Assembly: GCA_005791535.1 (NCBI GenBank)
Contig: SXWH01000053.1
Span: 1 to 44,242 of the forward strand
DNA length: 44,242 nt
Direction of reading: 5' to 3'
Source: Verrucomicrobiaceae bacterium
Lineage (GTDB): Bacteria; Verrucomicrobiota; Verrucomicrobiia; Chthoniobacterales; Chthoniobacteraceae
The number at the start of each line of letters is the position of its first letter. Position 1 is the stretch's first letter. Under the pieces are notes generated by a model that saw only the letters and a list, made by a program, of their open reading frames with translations, did not search any database and was not told where the DNA came from. Positions 17,060-25,901 of this stretch are shown here, in pieces. The position numbers were made by a program, and so were the translations under genes.

Positions 17060-17734
17060 TTAAAACCAGTGCTTCATGTGGTCGATCCATCCGTTGATGA
17101 TTGGCCACAGGATCTTGCCGAAATATATCCACACTCCGAGGTAAACCCACGAGAGAATGCCCAAAACATGCCCCACGACCACGAGCACTCCATCGCGGCA
17201 AAGCATGCCTACGACCAGAAAGATAATCGAGAGCGCCGGCGGGCCGTTTGTCAGTGGTATGGGAAGCGGAAGCGCCAGAAAGAAGCCGCCGGAAAGGATA
17301 CCGAGGCCGATGAAGCTGGTCATTGCCGGTCCGGTCGCGAGCCACTTCTGTCGCGGCTTAGTCCAGCGTTCGAGTTTCTCCATCAGATTGGCGATGAACG
17401 GAACGACGCGCTGAAGAGTGGAGAACTCAAGGGTCGTTTTCATGACCCGATCAGGCAGCCTCGGCCGGCTGCGAATCATGAATGCCCAGCCGATGAAACA
17501 AATCGCGATCCCGAACGGCACCGACAGGCCGGGAATGTTCGGAATGGGAAACGGTGCCGCGAGAAAAAGCACGAGCAGCGCGTAGCCCCGGTCTTTGAGA
17601 TGCTGCTCGATGTCGTGCAGAGAAAGCGGGCCGCCATTTGCACGGGCAAGCAGTCCACGCAGGTCCGCGGAAATAGGATCAAGGACTTCCTCCGAACTCG
17701 GAAGCGGCGGCTTGTATGGATCGTCGCTGTTCAT
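17060..17734 (-). CDS. ExoD-family membrane protein (exopolysaccharide synthesis)
   Basis: 224 residues with several hydrophobic segments in the C-terminal two thirds. The N-terminal block, DLRGLLARANGGPLSLHDIE then DRGYALLVLFLAAPFPIPNIPG, fits the ExoD family. ExoD was named from exopolysaccharide and alkali-tolerance phenotypes in rhizobia; its biochemical activity is unknown. I chose ATG 17734 rather than the longer GTG reading from 17836 because it forms an ATGA overlap with the terC-like gene upstream, and the longer version would run deep into that gene. The ROK kinase gene follows 6 bases downstream, so terC-exoD-ROK may be one transcript. Confidence 0.85.
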   Translation of the reverse strand: MNSDDPYKPPLPSSEEVLDPISADLRGLLARANGGPLSLHDIEQHLKDRGYALLVLFLAAPFPIPNIPGLSVPFGIAICFIGWAFMIRSRPRLPDRVMKTTLEFSTLQRVVPFIANLMEKLERWTKPRQKWLATGPAMTSFIGLGILSGGFFLALPLPIPLTNGPPALSIIFLVVGMLCRDGVLVVVGHVLGILSWVYLGVWIYFGKILWPIINGWIDHMKHWF

Positions 17735-18486
17735 GCGGACTTCGGCGAATCCGTTGGCGTGGACGCTCTGCCAAGGAAATACCCTGCGACGACCAGTACT
17801 CCGGCAAGCAGCCAGGGCACGGTAGCTGCCGCCCATGCGGCCCCCGGGTGATTGCCAAGGATTTCAGCGATGCCTTTCGATGAGGTCCCCGGCACGACTG
17901 TGACGCCCATCCATCCCAGCACGCTTGGATCGTGGAAAATGATTCCGCCGGCGACGTGACCGAGCACGCCTCCTCCGAGCCACACGATCCAGCGATGGGT
18001 GTGCATGAGATTTGCAATCAGGGAGCTTCCCCACACGACCAGCGGAATCGATAGAAGCAGGCCGAACACGACCAGTTTCGTGTCGCCCTGAGCGATGTTC
18101 GCAATCGCGACGACATTATCGAGGCTCATCGTGGCGTCCGCGACGATGATCATCCAAATTGCATGCCGCAGCGTCTGGCCGTGCTTGTGGTGCCCGGACG
18201 CGTCTACTTCATCCTGCTCTGGATTGACGAGTTTCCATGAAATCCAAAGGAGGAGGACTCCCCCGACGAGTTGCACGTACGGAACTTTGAGCAACCACGC
18301 GATGATCAGAATGAAAAGAACCCGGAGCAGCACTGCGCCTGCACTCCCGATGATTCGTCCCCAGAACTGCTGCTTACCTTCGAGCGCGCGGGTCGCCATC
18401 GCTATGACGAGCGCGTTGTCACCGGCGAGCAGGATGTCGGCGATGACCAGCTTGAAGAGTTTTGTGAGAGTTTCGGGTTCGAACAT
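17731..18486 (-). CDS. TerC/YjbE-family integral membrane protein
   Basis: 251 residues with about seven transmembrane helices. The TerC signature is present twice: LLAGDNALVIAMA near residue 20 and DATMSLDNVVAIANIA near residue 120. The paired Asp residues in the membrane are thought to handle divalent metal ions; family members are linked to manganese efflux or metalation of exported proteins (established for YkoY/YceF and MeeF/MeeY in Bacillus). A short His-containing loop SGHHKHGQ lies between helices. The stop overlaps the start of the ExoD-like gene (17731-17734), indicating translational coupling. The exact metal is not shown by sequence. Confidence 0.88.
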   Translation of the reverse strand: MFEPETLTKLFKLVIADILLAGDNALVIAMATRALEGKQQFWGRIIGSAGAVLLRVLFILIIAWLLKVPYVQLVGGVLLLWISWKLVNPEQDEVDASGHHKHGQTLRHAIWMIIVADATMSLDNVVAIANIAQGDTKLVVFGLLLSIPLVVWGSSLIANLMHTHRWIVWLGGGVLGHVAGGIIFHDPSVLGWMGVTVVPGTSSKGIAEILGNHPGAAWAAATVPWLLAGVLVVAGYFLGRASTPTDSPKSA

Positions 18487-18589
18487 CAGGTCTTGGTGTT
18501 AGCGTTTCCGGCTGCGTCGTCACTTCGAGCAATCCGGCTCGACTGGCGGGCCGTGTAGCGTGCGAGCGATTCGTGCGATTTCGGTCGGT

Positions 18590-18889
18590 CTACTCGAAGT
18601 CGTAGATGACGGCTTTGGCGCAGTTGGGCTTGAAGACCTTTTCGACGAACTCGAGATGCAGGGGATGGACCTGGTAGACGTCTTGCGCTTCTTTGGTATC
18701 GAAAGTGATATTGAGCGCGACCTGATAGCTCTGCTCCACGACCGGGCGGGGGCTCGTCACCATCCGGCCGGCGTGGAAAAGGCGGATTCCGGGAATCGGG
18801 CGAAGGTACTTTTCCGCGCCGGTAATCAGCTCTTCGGTGGCATTGGGGTTTGCGGGATTGGTCCAGAAAATGACGACGTGACTAAACAT
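18590..18889 (-). CDS. Dabb (stress-responsive A/B barrel) domain protein
   Basis: A 99-residue single-domain protein beginning MFSHVVIFWT, the usual opening of Dabb proteins, and containing YQVALNITFDTKEAQDVYQ and HPLHLEFVEKVFKP. The fold is a small dimeric alpha/beta barrel; bacterial members have varied or unknown functions. It lies about 100 bases upstream of the TerC-like gene on the same strand and is divergent to the GNAT gene. No catalytic assignment is justified. Confidence 0.85.
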   Translation of the reverse strand: MFSHVVIFWTNPANPNATEELITGAEKYLRPIPGIRLFHAGRMVTSPRPVVEQSYQVALNITFDTKEAQDVYQVHPLHLEFVEKVFKPNCAKAVIYDFE

Positions 18890-19014
18890 AGGCAGCCAAA
18901 CTACCGGAACGTTCGCGAGCGCGGCAAGCCCTCGTGAGGAATCTCATCAGTTCGTCACGAAATTATTGAAAACCTCGACAGCGGTTGTCTGAAGGCTACG
19001 CTCAAACCCAGCAC

Positions 19015-19539
19015 ATGAAACTTGTCCGTTGGAAACGATTCACCTGGGATTTGTCGAAGCTTCCCGATTTTGAGCCGCAGCTTCCGCCGAATTACAACAT
19101 TCGCGCTGCTGGCCGGGATGAGGAAAAGACAGTCCACCGTGTCATCATCACGGCATTCGGCCTCGATACGGCTTGGGGAGACAGTTTCAACGATGTGAGC
19201 GGATTCATCGAGAACCAACTCACATCGAGTTTTGTGCACCGCGCTGTGCCTTGCCTGGTGCTCACGCATGGCTCCAGAATCATCGCTGCATCAGCCCTCG
19301 ATGTTTCCGAGAATGCGACGAGTCACTTGATTTCCGGTCCGTGCGTATTGTCGGAATACCGCAGTCGCGGACTGGGAACCGCGCTGCTGTATGAATCGCT
19401 TGCCCATTTGAAAACGGCGGGCATTCAAAAGGCGCTTGGGATTTGCAAAGACAATGTCCCGGCGGGCAAGTTTGTGTATCCGAAGTTCGGATCAACGAGT
19501 GAGGCTGTGGATTTCTCCGTGCTGACCGCCGGGGCCTAG
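19015..19539 (+). CDS. GNAT-family N-acetyltransferase
   Basis: 174 residues. The acetyl-CoA binding motif is visible as VLSEYRSRGLGTALLYESL (R-x-x-G-x-G/A pattern) near residue 120, preceded by a beta-strand pair around AASALDVSE. The N-terminal 30 residues are variable. Acceptor substrate unknown. ATG 19015 is chosen; the in-frame TTG at 18985 would add 10 residues without support. The gene converges with the TIGR01777 epimerase, with only 7 bases between the stops. Confidence 0.82.
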   Translation: MKLVRWKRFTWDLSKLPDFEPQLPPNYNIRAAGRDEEKTVHRVIITAFGLDTAWGDSFNDVSGFIENQLTSSFVHRAVPCLVLTHGSRIIAASALDVSENATSHLISGPCVLSEYRSRGLGTALLYESLAHLKTAGIQKALGICKDNVPAGKFVYPKFGSTSEAVDFSVLTAGA

Positions 19540-19546
19540 CGTTTCG

Positions 19547-20425
19547 TCAGGAGTTGGCGAAGACGGCGGGAGTCAGTTCCGGAAATCGGAAGCCAAATTT
19601 TTGAGCGGTCGCAACTGCGGGAAGAATGCGGCGCGACCATAGCAGTTCGTCCGCGAATTCGCGTAAAAACAGACGCAGGGCAAACGCTGGAGCGCGGAAA
19701 AACGCCGGTCGCCCAAGGCTCTTCGCGAGTAGTTGGGTGAAGTCTGCATTGCGCACCGGCCACGGCGCGGTCGCATTCATCGCGCCGCGAACGTCCAGAT
19801 TGAGCGCCGCAAAGAGCAGCAATTCCGTGAGGTCCGTGACATGGATCCATGACATCCATTGGCGTCCATTGCCTGCGGGCCCGCCGAGTCCGAGTTTGAA
19901 AATGGGGCGCATCACGCGAAGTGCACCACCGTCGCCGAGCACGATTCCGATGCGTGCGCGAACTACCCGGCAAAGGTGTTCCGCATCGAGGATCATTGCT
20001 TCGTTTTCCGCACAGGTCTCCGCGAGATAGCCGGTTCCCGGCGGAGAGAGCTCCGTGATATCGGCGTCTCCGCAGTCTCCGTAAAAGCCAATCGCGCTTG
20101 CGGCGATGAGTACCTCGGGTTTTCGCGTCGCGGCGCGAATGCCGGCGAGCACTTGCTTCGCGCCGTCGATTCGGCTGTCTCGAATGCGCCGCTTTTTCGC
20201 CGCGGTCCAGAGCCCCGCGACGTTCTCACCGGCGAGGTGAATGATGGCGTCGCACCCTTCAAAATCCGGCGTTTCATTGAGCGAGAACCGGCGCGTTTCC
20301 ACACAATCATGGATCGGCGAGGCGGGATTTCGCGTGTAGCCGATGACCTCGAATCCGCGCCGAATGGCAGCCTGAATGAGCTGCTTCCCCACAAATCCTC
20401 TTGCACCGGTGATTCCGAGTTTCAT
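19547..20425 (-). CDS. TIGR01777-family epimerase (extended SDR, YfcH-like)
   Basis: 292 residues, standard length. The N-terminal Rossmann motif GITGARGFVGKQL binds NAD(P). IIHLAGENVAGLWTAAKKRR is the family hallmark, and SAIGFYGD replaces the usual SDR active-site region. The C-terminal DUF1731 segment (LGRPAFFRAPAFALRL, DELLWSRRILPA) is complete. Family members are described as sugar-nucleotide epimerase-like, but true substrates are mostly unknown. It follows the amidase gene by 41 bases on the same strand and may be co-transcribed with it. Confidence 0.9.
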   Translation of the reverse strand: MKLGITGARGFVGKQLIQAAIRRGFEVIGYTRNPASPIHDCVETRRFSLNETPDFEGCDAIIHLAGENVAGLWTAAKKRRIRDSRIDGAKQVLAGIRAATRKPEVLIAASAIGFYGDCGDADITELSPPGTGYLAETCAENEAMILDAEHLCRVVRARIGIVLGDGGALRVMRPIFKLGLGGPAGNGRQWMSWIHVTDLTELLLFAALNLDVRGAMNATAPWPVRNADFTQLLAKSLGRPAFFRAPAFALRLFLREFADELLWSRRILPAVATAQKFGFRFPELTPAVFANS

Positions 20426-20466
20426 GCAGGAGTTACGCGCCGCACGAACCGCCGGGCGCTGACAAA

Positions 20467-21426
20467 TCAGAACCGGCGCAGGAAGCTGTACGGGAACTCG
20501 TCACCGGGGCAGTCGGTTGGCCACCGCGGTGGATTGATGTTTCGGTGCGGCTGAACCACGGCCTTCTGTCCGTTGACGCGACCTACGCGATCCCGGACGA
20601 CTTTGATCAGTTCTTCCAGCGATGCTAGTTGCGCGGACGTGGGGCGATGGTTGTTGAAATCTCCCACGAGGCAGATGCCGACTGAAATATTGTTCAAGTA
20701 GTCGCTGTGGACGTGTCCACCTTGAATCTGGCGGTGCCAGCGGTTGCCGACCTCGATCTTTCCGTCGCCCGTCGAGGTGCCATTTCCGATCACAAAGTGG
20801 TAAGCCATTCCATTCGACATTTTGCGAACGTAACGATGGTAATTCTCAAATGCAGCCGCGCTTCCTTGCCTCGTGCCGCTGTTGTGTACGACGATGTAGC
20901 GCCAGCGCCCTTTCCTCACAGGAGCATTGGAAATCGCGCGTTTCACGGGGCCGGTCACGTATTTGTATGAAGTTCCGCCGCCGAAAATGCGGGAGAAAAA
21001 TCCGCGGCTTTCTTCCTTCGGCGGTTCATCGTCATCGACCTGCCCCACTGCGCTTTTTTCGACGCGGAACGGAGTTTCCTGCGGCGGGAGTTCGGTGATT
21101 GGCGCACGCGGCGGGAAAGGCGTTGGAGCGGGTGTCGGAGGGCGCACCACTGGCGGTGTCATTTCCCTTGGTTCAAAAGGTTTCGGAGTGGGAGGAGCGA
21201 TTTTCGGCGCCACCGGTTCGTTGTCGGTCGGCGGCTTTGGCTTCGGTTTGGGCTTCGGCGCAGGGGCGTCGGCGTTTGCAGGAGGTGTCCACGGAATGGT
21301 GGTCATCTCCTCGCGTGCTTTGAGGAATAGACGTTTCTTTTCCTCATCCGACAGCGGTTGCTGTGCGGAAACGCGGTTGGTGATTAGCACGGTCAAAACA
21401 AGCAGTAGAACGGAAGAGCGGCGCAC
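20467..21426 (-). CDS. Secreted N-acetylmuramoyl-L-alanine amidase (amidase_2/PGRP fold)
   Basis: 319 residues. A signal peptide (residues 1-21, ending VSA) is followed by a long Pro/Lys-rich linker to about residue 125, then a zinc amidase domain from about residue 170. Zinc ligands visible are the His in YIVVHNSGT and the His and Cys in QPHRNINPPRWPTDCPG, the T7-lysozyme/PGRP pattern with Cys as the third ligand. YHFVIGNG and NNISVGICLVGDF complete the fold. It should cleave the amide between MurNAc and L-Ala in peptidoglycan stems, in the periplasm. The start is GTG 21426 with GGAG about 5 bases upstream, one of the clearer ribosome-binding sites here. The Pro-rich linker may span envelope layers. 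Confidence 0.92.
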   Translation of the reverse strand: MRRSSVLLLVLTVLITNRVSAQQPLSDEEKKRLFLKAREEMTTIPWTPPANADAPAPKPKPKPKPPTDNEPVAPKIAPPTPKPFEPREMTPPVVRPPTPAPTPFPPRAPITELPPQETPFRVEKSAVGQVDDDEPPKEESRGFFSRIFGGGTSYKYVTGPVKRAISNAPVRKGRWRYIVVHNSGTRQGSAAAFENYHRYVRKMSNGMAYHFVIGNGTSTGDGKIEVGNRWHRQIQGGHVHSDYLNNISVGICLVGDFNNHRPTSAQLASLEELIKVVRDRVGRVNGQKAVVQPHRNINPPRWPTDCPGDEFPYSFLRRF

Positions 21427-21491
21427 GGCTCCGGAGCATTTCAGATGCGTCTACGGAACTCAAGGAAGTAACCGACGATTGCGCGGAAAAT

Positions 21492-22784
21492 TCAGGCTTC
21501 GTGCGTTTCCTTCGGCACTTTCATCACGATGGCCACGACTGCGGCTGCGATGAGAAACCACGCTGCCCACGTGAATGCGGTCAGGTAGCCCTGCTCCAGC
21601 GACGTCACGGTGATAGCATCCAGCGGCTTTGTCCGGTCGAAGTTGGTGAACCCCACTGGCAGGGCCAGTGCTGCGATTAACGGACCGAGCCAGCGACCGA
21701 GGCTTCCCGCTGCGGAGTTCAAACCAAGCACCCGGCCTTGAGCGCGACCGTGGACGTGTCGCGATGCCATCCCACTCAGCGTTGGCACAAGGAGGCCGTT
21801 GCCTAGAGCGAGAAGCGCCGTCGAGCCGAGAAACGCGGCGGTCGTGTGGCTGCGAGGCAGCAGCCAAAGACTCGCGGCGAGAATTACGGCGCCGGTGATT
21901 GCGAGCTGCTTTTCGATATCCCGCTTGAGCAGCCGCCGCAGCAATCCGCCCTGCACCACGACGCCAATTACTCCCACGTAGGCAAATGCGAAGCTCATCT
22001 GGGCGCGGGAATAGTGGAGTTGATCCGCGCAAAAGAGCGAGAAGAGCAGGTGAATCGATGCGAACCCGGTTGTGGAAAGCAGATTCGCGATCAGCAGGAG
22101 GGCGATGAATGTGCCGCGTCCGTCGGCGAAGACCTCGCCAAGCGGTGCTTTGCGATCGGGATGGTGGCGCTTTTCCTCGGTGAGGGTTTCCGGAAGCATT
22201 TTGATAACGAGCACGACGTTCACCACCGCGAGCAGACCCGCGAAGTAGAAAGGCGCTGCGTGGTGCCAGAGGCTGAGCAGTCCGCCAAGTGCAGGCCCAA
22301 GCACGAAGCCGAGCCCAAATGCAGCACCGATCATTCCCATTGCCTTGCTGCGATCGGCCGGAGTGGTCACGTCCGCGACGCAGGCCTGTGCGGCGGCGAT
22401 ATTGCCTCCGCTCGCTCCATCGATAATCCGCCCGAGAAAGAGCATCCACGCAGAGCCCGCTGCGCCGGTGATGAAATATCCGATTGCCGTGCCGATGATG
22501 CTCACGATGAGCACCGGCTTGCGCCCCACCCGGTCGCTGACTTTTCCGAGCAGGGGGGCCATGAAAAGCTGAACGAGCGAGAAGATGCCTGTGAGCCAGC
22601 CGAGTTCGGTCGGCGACAGCTTGAAAGGCTCGTTCTTCGCGTAGTCGGGCAGGACCGGAATTACGATACCGAACCCGATCATGCTCACAAAGATGGTGAG
22701 AAAAATCACGCCAAGCGTGGCGTGTTTCCGGCGTTTATCGTTGTCTGTTTTCTGCTCCAAAGCGGGCGGATGAGAGCGGGACAT
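21492..22784 (-). CDS. MFS transporter, TetA/DHA1-like exporter
   Basis: 430 residues with about twelve predicted transmembrane helices. The MFS motif A, GKVSDRVGRKPVL, lies between helices 2 and 3; GIVIPVLPDYA in helix 1 and the antiporter-type GFVLGPALGG in helix 5 point to the drug:H+ antiporter-1 group containing TetA. Substrate unknown; resistance should not be assumed. ATG 22784 is chosen because the frame upstream to 23192 runs antisense through the sialidase-like gene and lacks any conserved feature. The gene is divergent from the sialidase-like gene across 108 bases. Confidence 0.9.
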   Translation of the reverse strand: MSRSHPPALEQKTDNDKRRKHATLGVIFLTIFVSMIGFGIVIPVLPDYAKNEPFKLSPTELGWLTGIFSLVQLFMAPLLGKVSDRVGRKPVLIVSIIGTAIGYFITGAAGSAWMLFLGRIIDGASGGNIAAAQACVADVTTPADRSKAMGMIGAAFGLGFVLGPALGGLLSLWHHAAPFYFAGLLAVVNVVLVIKMLPETLTEEKRHHPDRKAPLGEVFADGRGTFIALLLIANLLSTTGFASIHLLFSLFCADQLHYSRAQMSFAFAYVGVIGVVVQGGLLRRLLKRDIEKQLAITGAVILAASLWLLPRSHTTAAFLGSTALLALGNGLLVPTLSGMASRHVHGRAQGRVLGLNSAAGSLGRWLGPLIAALALPVGFTNFDRTKPLDAITVTSLEQGYLTAFTWAAWFLIAAAVVAIVMKVPKETHEA

Positions 22785-22892
22785 CGCGCAGAGCGCAAAT
22801 GCGGAATGTGGAAAATATTCCCGAGCGCCCTTCGCGGCATTAATGGAATTGTCTTGGATGTCCGCCGGATTGCGGTTCATCACCAATACGCC

Positions 22893-23984
22893 ATGCAACG
22901 CTCCGTCTTCCGTTCTTTGTTCGCATTCGCCGCCGCTCTCCATATCCACGCCGCCGACGCGCTGGTGAGAACGGAGTTCATTTATGAATCCGCGCCATTT
23001 CCGTCGTGTCATGCGTCGACGATTGCGGAAACGTCGTCCGGTCTCGTAAGTGCATGGTTTGGTGGCACCGGGGAGAAGAATCCGGATGTAGGCATCTGGC
23101 TCTCGCGGCAGGTTGATGGGAAATGGACTGCGCCGGTGGAGGTGGCGAATGGAATTCAGTATCAGGATGCGGCCGGAAAAGTGATGCGGCATCCTACGTG
23201 GAATCCGGTTCTGTTTCAGCCGCGAACCGGACCGCTGATGCTCTTTTACAAAGCAGGGCCATCACCTTCGTCGTGGTGGGGAATGCTCACGACTTCCGAC
23301 GATTCGGGCCGGACGTGGGCCGAACCGCGCAGGCTGCCGGAGGGAATTCTCGGGCCGGTGAAGAACAAGCCCGTCCAACTCGCAAATGGCGACATTTTGT
23401 GCGGTTCGAGCACCGAAACCGGCGGTTTGCGGGATGTCTGGGCTGTTCATTTCGAACGCACGTCGGACCTCGGAAAAACGTGGCAGCGGGTTGGTCCCGT
23501 CCACGACGGACTGAGTGTGCAAGCAATCCAGCCGAGCATATTGTTCGCCGGCGGCGAAAGGTTGATCGCGATTGGCCGGTCGCGGCAGCAGAAGGTGTTT
23601 CAAATTGCTTCTGAGGACTCCGGAAAAACATGGGGAACCATGTCTCTTGGCAGTTTGCCCAACCCAAATTCCGGCACGGATGCCGTTACTCTGAAGGACG
23701 GCCGGCACCTGATTGTTTACAATCACATCGGCGGGGATCCATTGCGATGGGGCGGGCGAAGGACGCCGTTGAATGTCGCGATTTCCACCGATGGCGTGAC
23801 GTGGCAGGCTGCGCTCGTTTTGGAAAACACGCCCGGTGAATACAGTTATCCGGCGGTGATCCAGACGGCGGCCGGGATGGTCCACGTCACGTACACGTGG
23901 CAGCGGAAAAAGATCCGGCATGCGGTTATCGACCCCGCGAAGCTGACGCCGCGCGCGTTTGAAAATGGCGAATGGCCGAAGTAA
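22893..23984 (+). CDS. Exported sialidase-like protein (BNR/Asp-box repeats)
   Basis: 363 residues. The N-terminus SVFRSLFAFAAALHIHAADA is a signal peptide. The body is a six-bladed-propeller-type sialidase-like domain with Asp-box motifs TSDDSGRTW, TSDLGKTW and SEDSGKTW, and the family opening SAWFGGTGEKNPDVGIWLSR. The family (BNR_2, GH33-like) is often annotated exo-alpha-sialidase, but many relatives in this superphylum act on unknown glycans, so sialic acid cleavage is not proven. ATG 22893 is the start that begins at the signal peptide; the much longer open frame from 21846 is antisense to the MFS gene. The VCBS-repeat gene starts 9 bases after its stop, so they form a pair. Confidence 0.88.
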   Translation: MQRSVFRSLFAFAAALHIHAADALVRTEFIYESAPFPSCHASTIAETSSGLVSAWFGGTGEKNPDVGIWLSRQVDGKWTAPVEVANGIQYQDAAGKVMRHPTWNPVLFQPRTGPLMLFYKAGPSPSSWWGMLTTSDDSGRTWAEPRRLPEGILGPVKNKPVQLANGDILCGSSTETGGLRDVWAVHFERTSDLGKTWQRVGPVHDGLSVQAIQPSILFAGGERLIAIGRSRQQKVFQIASEDSGKTWGTMSLGSLPNPNSGTDAVTLKDGRHLIVYNHIGGDPLRWGGRRTPLNVAISTDGVTWQAALVLENTPGEYSYPAVIQTAAGMVHVTYTWQRKKIRHAVIDPAKLTPRAFENGEWPK

Positions 23985-23993
23985 TCCGTCCCG

Positions 23994-25901
23994 ATGAAAA
24001 CGACCATCGCATGTTTGGTAGCGTCCGCTTTCCTTGATTTCTCGGCGACTGCGCTGGAGCGGCTTCCTTACAACAATCCCGGGCTCGTGGTCGATCTCGG
24101 CGTCGGTTTGTGGGCGTGGCCGGTTCCGTGCGATGCAGACGGTGACGGCGACTATGATTTGATCGTCTCCTGTCCCGACAAGCCGTCCAACGGTGTATAT
24201 CTCTTTGAGAACACCACGGGCGACACTTCGCGGGAAAAACTGCCCGTTTTCAAACCGGCCCGGCGACTGAGTGGAACGGTGCATTACGTGATGCCGAGCT
24301 ACGTGAATGGGAAACTTCGCGTGCTGACGCCGGGTGCCGAGCACCCGAACTTCGAGCGCACCGGAATCGATGAACGCGTCGCGCTGCCGGTAAAAAACGG
24401 CTTTTACAAACCGACGGGCACCGCGAAAGGCGGCCCGCGTGTGCGGCACAACCAATGGCGCTACTCTGACTACGACGGCGATGGGTTGCCGGATATCATC
24501 GTGGCGATCGAGGATTGGAGCCATTACGGATGGGACAATGCCTGGAATGAGCGCGGTGAATGGACTGCGGGCCCGCTCCATGGATTCGTGCACGTTTTCC
24601 GGGCAACGGGTGAGGGGACTTTCGCGCCGCCTTTCGTGATTTCCGGAGTCGATACGTTCGGCTGCCCTACGCCGAATTTCGAGGACTTTGATGGCGACGG
24701 AGATCTCGATCTTTTGTGCGGCGAGTTCCTCGACGGATTCACGTATTTCGAGAACATCGGTTCACGCAAAGAGCCCAAGTACGGTGCAGGACTGCGGCTT
24801 CCTGTGAAAATGGATTTGGAGATGATCGTCCCGATCGCGTTCGATTGGGACAAGGACGGCGATTTCGATCTGATCGTCGGCGACGAGGACGGGCGCGTCG
24901 CATTCGTCGAGAACATCGGTGGCGCGAAGACCAAAACCCCCATGTTTGCTCCGCCGGTCTATTTCAAGCAACAGGCGGACACGCTCAAATGCGGTGCGCT
25001 CGCCACGCCCGTAGGCATTGATTGGGACGGCGACGGCGACACGGATATCCTGAGCGGAAATACGGCGGGCTACATCGAGTTCTTTGAGAACCTCAGCGGA
25101 CCAAAAGTGGCCCAGCCGTCGTGGGCTGCACCGCGTCGGTTGTCCGCGGGAGGAAGTCCGTTTCGAGTCATGGCGGGTCCGAACGGGAGCATTCAGGGCC
25201 CTGCCGAGGCGAAGTGGGGATACACGACATTCAGTGTTGCCGATTGGGATGGCGACGGTCTTCCGGATATTGTTCTGAACAGCATTCTCGGCGACATCGT
25301 CTGGCTGCGGAACGAAGGCACGCGCGTGCATCCGAAACTCGCCGCGCCGCAGCCGGTGGAAGTGGAATGGGACGGCCCGCAGCCGGCGCTCGCGTGGGGT
25401 TGGCGCAAGCCGCAGGGGCGCGCGCTGCTCACGCAATGGCGCACCACGCCGGTCGTGTTTGATTTCAACGGCGACCAGCTTCCGGATCTCGCGATTCTCG
25501 ATACCGAGGGATATCTGGCCTTCTTCGAGCGCGCCCGCCTGGATGGAAAACTCGTCCTCAAATCGCCACGCCGCGCATTCCTTGACGAAAAAGGCGCGCC
25601 GCTGCGATTGAATGGAAAAACCGCTGGAGGCAGCGGGCGGAGGAAACTGTGCGTGACCGATTGGAACGGCGACGGGCAGTTCGATCTGCTCCTGAATTCG
25701 AGCAACGCCGACCTGCTCCGCCAGACATCGCAGGGCAACGGAGTGTGGCATTTTGCAAATGCCGGAACGCTCGACAAAAAGAACATCGAAGGCCACGACG
25801 TCAGTCCGGCCGTGGTTGATTTCGACGGCGACAAGATCCCCGATTTCCTCGGCGGTGCGGAAGACGGGCGATTCTATTGGATGAAGAATCCCGGGCGCTA
25901 G
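23994..25901 (+). CDS. Exported VCBS/FG-GAP repeat protein
   Basis: 635 residues. A signal peptide (about 1-20) precedes repeated FG-GAP/VCBS units with calcium-binding signatures of the type DxDGDGDxDL: CDADGDGDYDLIV, YDGDGLPDIIV, FDGDGDLDLLCG, WDKDGDFDLIVG, WDGDGDTDILSG, WDGDGLPDIV, FNGDQLPDLA, WNGDGQFDLL and FDGDKIPDFLG. Such repeats build beta-propellers that bind ligands or calcium at the cell surface. Many units include YFENIGS-like phrases between the motifs. It is likely co-expressed with the sialidase-like gene 9 bases upstream and may bind the same glycan (inference). Its stop codon overlaps that of rhamnulokinase on the other strand (CTAG at 25898-25901). Confidence 0.88.
   Translation: MKTTIACLVASAFLDFSATALERLPYNNPGLVVDLGVGLWAWPVPCDADGDGDYDLIVSCPDKPSNGVYLFENTTGDTSREKLPVFKPARRLSGTVHYVMPSYVNGKLRVLTPGAEHPNFERTGIDERVALPVKNGFYKPTGTAKGGPRVRHNQWRYSDYDGDGLPDIIVAIEDWSHYGWDNAWNERGEWTAGPLHGFVHVFRATGEGTFAPPFVISGVDTFGCPTPNFEDFDGDGDLDLLCGEFLDGFTYFENIGSRKEPKYGAGLRLPVKMDLEMIVPIAFDWDKDGDFDLIVGDEDGRVAFVENIGGAKTKTPMFAPPVYFKQQADTLKCGALATPVGIDWDGDGDTDILSGNTAGYIEFFENLSGPKVAQPSWAAPRRLSAGGSPFRVMAGPNGSIQGPAEAKWGYTTFSVADWDGDGLPDIVLNSILGDIVWLRNEGTRVHPKLAAPQPVEVEWDGPQPALAWGWRKPQGRALLTQWRTTPVVFDFNGDQLPDLAILDTEGYLAFFERARLDGKLVLKSPRRAFLDEKGAPLRLNGKTAGGSGRRKLCVTDWNGDGQFDLLLNSSNADLLRQTSQGNGVWHFANAGTLDKKNIEGHDVSPAVVDFDGDKIPDFLGGAEDGRFYWMKNPGR

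Noticed and set aside
22785..23192. N-terminal extension of the MFS transporter
   Set aside because: It runs antisense through the signal peptide and first blade of the sialidase-like gene and has no transmembrane pattern.
23262..24593. 443-residue minus-strand open frame opposite the sialidase-like and VCBS genes
   Set aside because: It is antisense to two clearly recognised genes, is Arg/His/Pro-rich without any motif, and reflects the scarcity of stops in GC-rich DNA.
24762..25796. 344-residue minus-strand open frame opposite the VCBS repeat gene
   Set aside because: The plus strand has regular DxDGDGDxDL repeats; the antisense frame has no recognisable domain or start context.
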